Assembly (NCBI GenBank): GCA_002327315.1
Contig: DCVI01000065.1
Span: 7,711 to 17,336, forward strand
Origin: Syntrophaceae bacterium UBA2192
GTDB lineage: Bacteria; Desulfobacterota; Syntrophia; Syntrophales; UBA2192
Reading direction: 5' to 3'
DNA length: 9,626 bases
Of this stretch, positions 6,005-9,626 are shown piece by piece (the first letter of the stretch is position 1; each line of letters opens with the position of its first letter). A program made the position numbers and the translations under genes. The notes beneath the pieces were generated by a model, which saw nothing but the letters and a program-made list of their open reading frames with translations, ran no database searches and was not told the DNA's origin.

Positions 6005-7774
6005 ATGGATAAAAATGCCGATATGATCAATCTAAAGCGCTTGATCGATAACGGGAAAAATAAGGGCTATATTACCTTTGAGGAGCTCAATGATGATCTG
6101 TCTGAGGATTTCGTGTCCTCTGAGGAGCAGATCGATGAACTCATGATGATGTTCGAAGAGCTTGACATCATGGTCATCGACGAAGCCGCCAAGAAAAAGA
6201 TGGAAAAGGCCGATGGCGCCAAAAAGATGCAGATGGAAGAAGAGGACAAGATCGATGAGTCAGCCATCGACCTGACCGATGCATCGGCTCGAGTCTCAGA
6301 TCCTGTCAAAATGTATTTAAAGGAAATGGGCCGCATCTCCCTTCTCACCCGGGAGGGAGAGGTGGAAATCGCCAAACGCATCGAAGAGGGAGAAAAAAGG
6401 GCATTGGAGACACTTCTTCTATGCGGCGTGGGAATAGAGCACATCATCGAGCTTGGCGACAAACTGAATGATGGCGATGTGAAATTAAAAGATGTGATCA
6501 ATGATCTGGAGGAAGATGACAGCTACATGCTGATGGGTGAAAAAAAGGAATCCGTCATCAGCCTGATCGATCAAATCAAGGCGTTAAATGAAAGCATGTG
6601 TCTGAAAAGACGTCAAAAAGTCAGCGCCGACTGTTCCGAAAAAGCCAAGAAGGGACTGCTCGCGAAGATCAAGCAGGATCAGAAGGAGATTATGAAGCTG
6701 GTCAGCTCCTTCAGCATTGAGGATCGCCAGATACAGAGCATGATCGAAAAGCTGAGGGACCTGGCAGTTGAGGTCGAGGAATGTGAAAAAAAACTGGAAG
6801 AATGCATGTTGCGGGCGGGTGGAAGGCCAATATCTTATCTGAAACGATGTCTGTGCAAGCTGCCGAAGTCCGCTGAGGATGACTATATCGTCGGGCCCGT
6901 CGGCCTGACGAAGCGCGAAATCATGGCCTTGAAAAGCGAGGCGGAAAAAGCGCAGCGAACGATATGGGAGGCCAAGGAACGGACGGATATGAATCCTCGG
7001 CAGATCAAGCTGAAGCTGCAGAAGGTCGAGAGAAGTCTGGAGATGGCCAACAAGGCCAAATCAGAGCTTATTCAGGCCAATTTGAGACTGGTTGTCAGTA
7101 TTGCGAAAAAATATACCAACAGGGGACTCATGTTTCTGGATCTCATTCAAGAAGGGAATATCGGTCTGATGAAGGCGGTGGACAAATTCGAATACCAGCG
7201 CGGGTATAAATTCAGCACCTATGCGACCTGGTGGATCAGGCAGGCCATCACGCGCGCCATAGCGGATCAGGCCCGGACGATTCGCATCCCTGTGCATATG
7301 ATAGAGACGATCAACAAGCTCATGCGGACATCGAGATATCTGGTACAGGAGCACGGCCGTGAGCCGACCTCGGAAGAAATTGCCGAAAAGATGGAATTTC
7401 CCCTTGAAAAGGTGCGAAAGGTCCTGAAAATCGCCAAGGAGCCGATCTCACTCGAGACCCCGATCGGTGAAGAGGAGGACAGCCATTTAGGGGATTTCAT
7501 TGAAGACAAGAATATCCTGTCCCCCGGAGACGCGGTGGTCAACTTCGGCCTGGCCGAACAGACCAGAAAGGTCCTGACAACCCTGACCCCGAGGGAGGAA
7601 AAGGTCCTTCGAATGAGGTTTGGCATCGGGGAGAAGGCGGATCACACCCTGGAAGAGGTGGGCCGTGATTTCTGCGTGACCAGGGAACGTATTCGCCAGA
7701 TAGAGGCCAAGGCGCTCAGAAAGTTGAGACACCCCAGCAGGAGCAGAAAGCTGAAGAGCTTTATAGATAATTGA
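6005..7774 (+). CDS. rpoD: RNA polymerase primary sigma factor RpoD
   Basis: This is the housekeeping sigma-70 factor that directs core RNA polymerase to vegetative promoters. From ATG 6005 it has 589 residues. Region 1.1 is at about 5-60 (INLKRLIDNGKNKGYITFEEL), region 1.2 at about 95-130 (DPVKMYLKEMGRISLLTREGE), then a long acidic and helical non-conserved region. Region 2 is at about 354-430 with NLRLVVSIAKKY, GLMFLDLIQEGNIGLMKAVDKF and FSTYATWWIRQAITRAI, covering core binding, -10 recognition and melting. Region 3 follows to about 500. Region 4 (about 525-589) has LTPREEKVLRMRFG and the -35 recognition helix within VTRERIRQIEAKALRKL. GGAGG at 5993-5997 fixes the start; a TTG at 5960 would add 15 residues without support. 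The intact region 1.1 separates it from alternative sigma factors. Confidence 0.98.
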   Translation: MDKNADMINLKRLIDNGKNKGYITFEELNDDLSEDFVSSEEQIDELMMMFEELDIMVIDEAAKKKMEKADGAKKMQMEEEDKIDESAIDLTDASARVSDPVKMYLKEMGRISLLTREGEVEIAKRIEEGEKRALETLLLCGVGIEHIIELGDKLNDGDVKLKDVINDLEEDDSYMLMGEKKESVISLIDQIKALNESMCLKRRQKVSADCSEKAKKGLLAKIKQDQKEIMKLVSSFSIEDRQIQSMIEKLRDLAVEVEECEKKLEECMLRAGGRPISYLKRCLCKLPKSAEDDYIVGPVGLTKREIMALKSEAEKAQRTIWEAKERTDMNPRQIKLKLQKVERSLEMANKAKSELIQANLRLVVSIAKKYTNRGLMFLDLIQEGNIGLMKAVDKFEYQRGYKFSTYATWWIRQAITRAIADQARTIRIPVHMIETINKLMRTSRYLVQEHGREPTSEEIAEKMEFPLEKVRKVLKIAKEPISLETPIGEEEDSHLGDFIEDKNILSPGDAVVNFGLAEQTRKVLTTLTPREEKVLRMRFGIGEKADHTLEEVGRDFCVTRERIRQIEAKALRKLRHPSRSRKLKSFIDN

Positions 7775-7805
7775 GACCCGCAGGGGAGGCAAGGTGTAAT
7801 TTCAC

Positions 7806-7837
7806 TTGACAATTTTCCGCAGGATGCGCATTCTATT
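7806..7837 (+). promoter_or_regulatory. Probable promoter of the CAT-anticodon tRNA
   Basis: A perfect TTGACA (7806-7811) lies 53 bp upstream of the tRNA 5' end. The -10 element is imperfect: TCTATT (7832-7837) matches four of six bases but at a long 20-bp spacing, and closer alternatives match only three. It lies just after the rpoD stop, where no terminator is visible, so read-through from rpoD may also supply the tRNA. Confidence 0.5.
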
Positions 7838-7863
7838 CGGCAATAGTGGCAACATCGTTTTAA

Positions 7864-7939
7864 GGGCCCATAGCTCAGCTGGCAGAGCCACCGGCTCATA
7901 ACCGGTAGGTCCCTGGTTCGATCCCAGGTGGGCCCACCA
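7864..7939 (+). tRNA. tRNA with CAT anticodon (tRNA-Ile2 more likely than elongator Met)
   Basis: All arms of a 76-nt tRNA with encoded CCA are present. The acceptor GGGCCCA pairs perfectly with TGGGCCC; the D-arm is GCTC/GAGC; the anticodon stem ACCGG/CCGGT encloses CTCATAA, giving anticodon CAT; the T-arm CCTGG/CCAGG encloses TTCGATC; the discriminator is A. A CAT anticodon can be elongator Met or, after lysidine modification of C34, isoleucine reading AUA. The acceptor pairs C4-G69 and C5-G68 are those described for TilS recognition of E. coli tRNA-Ile2, which favours Ile2. A Watson-Crick first pair (G1-C72) argues against initiator tRNA in bacteria. Confidence 0.95.
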
Positions 7940-8064
7940 TTTCAGCGGGGGCCCGAGCACTCCGCCTCGCTCTGCAGGAAGGATTTATCCGTGAGCACGC
8001 CAGCGAATCATCAGGGAGCCGGTACACGACGGGCATCAAAACCCGGCACAGGGAGCAACCTCAG

Positions 8065-8092
8065 AAATGCACCATATCGGTGCATTTTTTTT
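8065..8092 (+). terminator. Rho-independent terminator
   Basis: AAATGCACC (8065-8073) pairs perfectly with GGTGCATTT (8079-8087) around a 5-base loop, and the T-run continues to 8092. It lies about 125 bp after the tRNA and should end the tRNA transcript or rpoD read-through. The A-run on its left side could also let it act on the opposite strand. Confidence 0.88.
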
Positions 8093-8102
8093 ATTCTGGC
8101 AG

Positions 8103-8157
8103 GCTGTTAAAAAATGACCGCCTGCAGGGACACTGCATCTGGCCATTTTTGAACAGC
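8103..8157. repeat. Inverted repeat with 17-bp arms, REP/MITE-like
   Basis: The left arm GCTGTTAAAAAATGACC (8103-8119) and the right arm GGCCATTTTTGAACAGC (8141-8157) are reverse complements except for two positions. The 21-base centre holds a small hairpin, TGCAG/CTGCA. It starts about 10 bp after the terminator T-run and ends 30 bp before the next gene. Such GCTGTT-A-rich arms resemble dispersed repeats and insertion-sequence ends found in related genomes (recollection, not checked). It could also form a back-up terminator. Confidence 0.6.
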
Positions 8158-8187
8158 TTCTCAACATGACTACGTGGAGGACAGAGA

Positions 8188-8907
8188 TTGAAAGAACAGA
8201 TAGCCCTTCTCATCGACCTTCAGAAGATCGACCAGCACATCAGGACCCTGAACCATAAAAAACAGACCCTTCCCGAGAAGGCAGGGGAACTCGATCAGGA
8301 CTTCCAGACCCGGAAGGATCGGATGGAAGACGATCGAAGAGGTCTCGAAGGTCTGAACGCGCTTCACAAAGAGAAGGAATCGGAGTTGAAGCAGGGTCAG
8401 GAAAAGCTCCGTAAAGCCAAGGCGCGCCTGCTGGAGGTCAAGACCAACAAAGAATACCAGGCGATGCTGGCGGAGATCGAAACGCTTGAGAAGGGTAATG
8501 GCAGGATCGAGGAGGAAATCCTGGTCCTCTATGACAGGATCGATGAGAAAAAGGGCTCTCTCAAGAACCACGAGAAGGATTTCGAGCAATACCGGGGCGG
8601 CTACGAAGCGGAGCGGAAAAAGATCGACGAGGAGCTTGCCTCCATCGATGGGGAACTGGCCGATCAAAAGAAAAAATTCGAAGCCCTCGTCCCGGGCCTG
8701 AAGCCCGACGTTCGGCGCCGGTACGAGATGATCAAGGGCCGCCGCAACGGGGTCGCCGTCGTATCCGCCCGGAACGCCGTCTGCTGCGGTTGCAACATGA
8801 ATCTGCCGCCCCAGCTATACAATGAACTTCAGCGCTCGGAGGAACTCATCTACTGCCCGAACTGCAACCGGATCATCTACTGGGATGAAGACGTCAATGT
8901 CGGATAA
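8188..8907 (+). CDS. Coiled-coil and C4 zinc-ribbon protein (DUF164 type)
   Basis: This 239-residue protein starts at TTG 8188, with GGAGG at 8176-8180 seven bases upstream. Residues of roughly 5-180 are Lys/Glu-rich heptad-like helices predicted to form a long antiparallel coiled coil. In the middle is the conserved KTNKEYQAMLAEIETLEKG segment typical of DUF164/CT398-like proteins. The C-terminus carries a zinc ribbon with Cys199-x2-Cys202 and Cys223-x2-Cys226. The family's exact role is not established; a nucleic-acid or protein binding role is inferred from the domain layout. The gene overlaps the RNase HI gene by 11 bp, so the two are almost certainly translated from one message. No clear promoter is visible between the terminator and the start. 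Confidence 0.92.
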   Translation: MKEQIALLIDLQKIDQHIRTLNHKKQTLPEKAGELDQDFQTRKDRMEDDRRGLEGLNALHKEKESELKQGQEKLRKAKARLLEVKTNKEYQAMLAEIETLEKGNGRIEEEILVLYDRIDEKKGSLKNHEKDFEQYRGGYEAERKKIDEELASIDGELADQKKKFEALVPGLKPDVRRRYEMIKGRRNGVAVVSARNAVCCGCNMNLPPQLYNELQRSEELIYCPNCNRIIYWDEDVNVG

Positions 8908-9316
8908 ATGCCTGTCTCTTTTTACCGACGGGGCATGCCGTGGAAACCCCGGCAACGGCGGGGCCGGGGCCGTCCTTGTCGGCAAGGACGGTGAGGTGGT
9001 CGGAACCGCGAAGAGATTCCTCGGTCACTGCACCAATAATATCGCCGAATACCAGGCCCTCCTCCTCGGCCTCGAGGAGGCCCTGGGGCGAGGCGCCACG
9101 ACAATTTCCATCTATCTCGACTCGGAGCTTCTCGTCCGGCAGATCCAGGGCATCTACCGCGTCAAGAACCCCATCTTGAAGCCCCTGATGGCCGATATCC
9201 GGGCCTTGCTCGACCGGTTCAAAACGTGGCAAGTCGCGCACGTCCCGCGAAACGAAAACGCCATAGCCGACCAGCTCGCCAACGAGGCCATCGACGAAGC
9301 CCTTAAAAAACAGTAA
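8897..9316 (+). CDS. rnhA: Ribonuclease HI family protein
   Basis: RNase HI cuts the RNA strand of RNA-DNA hybrids such as R-loops and replication primers. The 139-residue product has the catalytic carboxylates in order: Asp11 in FTDGACRGNPGNGGAGAV, Glu51 in TNNIAEYQALLLGL, Asp75 in YLDSELLVRQI and Asp125 in HVPRNENAIADQLANEA, with the active-site loop His115 close by. It is the compact type without the E. coli basic handle and without an N-terminal hybrid-binding domain, similar to the RNase HI-like group of Gram-positive and archaeal proteins. ATG 8897 places the first beta strand correctly; an in-frame ATG at 8885 would add four residues. It overlaps the upstream gene by 11 bp and so probably depends on translational coupling. 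Confidence 0.94.
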   Translation: MSDKCLSLFTDGACRGNPGNGGAGAVLVGKDGEVVGTAKRFLGHCTNNIAEYQALLLGLEEALGRGATTISIYLDSELLVRQIQGIYRVKNPILKPLMADIRALLDRFKTWQVAHVPRNENAIADQLANEAIDEALKKQ

Positions 9317-9322
9317 CTGGTT

Positions 9323-9368
9323 GATTAGGTAATTGGGTATTGGGGTGATAGGGCATAGGGTTATCAGG
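9323..9368 (+). repeat. Degenerate G-rich 7/8-bp repeat with G-quadruplex motif
   Basis: Units GATTAGG, TAATTGGG, TATTGGGG, TGATAGGG, CATAGGG and TTATCAGG follow one another. Bases 9335-9360 meet the canonical G-quadruplex rule: GGG, 4 bases, GGGG, 5 bases, GGG, 4 bases, GGG. It starts seven bases after the RNase HI stop codon, so the transcript end could fold into it. Confidence 0.7.
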
Positions 9369-9460
9369 AATTTGTAACCCGGAGTCCCGAATTGTAAATC
9401 CCAATTTCTTTTCTCCTGCATTAGCCACACACCACGAACTGCAATTCACTTCATCTTCTT

Positions 9461-9477
9461 CACCGGTCACCGGTCAC
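9461..9477. repeat. Short heptamer repeat upstream of rnpB
   Basis: CACCGGTCACCGGTCAC consists of about two and a half copies of the 7-bp unit ACCGGTC; ACCGGT is itself a palindrome. It sits about 60 bp upstream of the RNase P RNA. The remaining bases between the RNase HI gene and rnpB show no gene. Confidence 0.6.
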
Positions 9478-9503
9478 TTTTTCCCCAGTCCCCTAAATAC
9501 CTG

Positions 9504-9532
9504 TTGCAAAGATCGGTGTGTCATTGGAGAAT
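9504..9532 (+). promoter_or_regulatory. Candidate promoter of rnpB
   Basis: TTGCAA (9504-9509, four of six to consensus) and GAGAAT (9527-9532, four of six) are 17 bp apart. A start about 7 bases after the -10 would fall near 9539, where the RNase P RNA is expected to begin. The match is modest, but position and spacing fit. Confidence 0.45.
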
Positions 9533-9537
9533 GAAGC

Positions 9538-9626
9538 GTGCCGGAGCAGGCGGGATGATCGCTGGCCCGTCAACGGGCTGGAGGAAAGTCCGAGCTCCAC
9601 AGGGCAGGATGGTCGCTAACGGCGAC
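9538..9626 (+). ncRNA. rnpB: RNase P RNA, 5' part (type A-like), cut by the window end
   Basis: This is the catalytic RNA of RNase P, which removes 5' leaders from pre-tRNAs. The hallmark CR-I element GAGGAAAGTCC is at 9581-9591, followed by GAGCTCCACAGGGCAGGAT as in bacterial RNase P RNAs. Just before it a P3-like hairpin is visible: GCCCG (9565-9569), loop TCAA, CGGGC (9574-9578). The exact 5' end is uncertain by several bases because the P1 partner strand lies outside the window. Only about 89 of an expected 350-400 nt are present. Confidence 0.95.

Noticed and set aside
7928..8110. 60-codon + strand ORF after the tRNA
   Set aside because: It begins inside the tRNA and ends past the terminator hairpin, with no ribosome binding site.
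8894..9430. 178-codon minus-strand ORF over RNase HI
   Set aside because: Shadow of the rnhA frame; the RNase HI catalytic residues are all present on the + strand.

Overview
The window reads as ordinary chromosome from a Desulfobacterota (former Deltaproteobacteria) type bacterium. This rests on gene order and protein style, not on a search: a dnaG-rpoD core preceded by yqeY and a mutS2 relic, then a CAT-anticodon tRNA, a coiled-coil/zinc-ribbon protein, RNase HI and the RNase P RNA. All protein genes lie on the + strand. Base composition is moderate and looks similar across the genes; I see no phage, transposase, plasmid or CRISPR genes.

Layout. Bases 1-24 are the 3' end of a tRNA or tmRNA. 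Next comes a short histidine cluster: hisB (78-680), a predicted lipoprotein of unknown function (695-1423) and hisA (1428-2162), packed with almost no spacing. hisH and hisF, the usual partners of hisA, are not here. A consensus-perfect sigma-70 promoter (2184-2211) opens a macromolecular-synthesis cluster: yqeY (2261-2722), a gutted mutS2 pseudogene (2825-3552), dnaG primase (3784-5529) and rpoD, the housekeeping sigma factor (6005-7774). rpsU, often the first gene of this cluster, is absent from the window.

Three stretches interrupt the cluster. Between the mutS2 relic and dnaG lie eleven 11-bp tandem units followed by about seven 7-bp units. Between dnaG and rpoD lie about 475 bp without a convincing gene but with a strong two-tier stem-loop. 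After rpoD come a promoter, a tRNA with anticodon CAT, an intrinsic terminator and a 17-bp-arm inverted repeat. The window closes with a DUF164-type coiled-coil/zinc-ribbon gene (8188-8907) overlapping an RNase HI gene (8897-9316), a G-rich repeat able to form a G-quadruplex, a short heptamer repeat and the 5' end of rnpB (from about 9538).

How the genes work together. HisB and HisA act in histidine biosynthesis. DnaG primes DNA replication and RpoD directs vegetative transcription. RNase HI removes RNA from RNA-DNA hybrids such as primers, and RNase P RNA matures tRNA 5' ends. The most unusual points are the mutS2 deletion relic, the repeat-filled and structured gaps inside the normally compact dnaG-rpoD cluster, and the uncharacterised lipoprotein embedded between hisB and hisA. 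I did not find strong evidence of a wholly new biological system.
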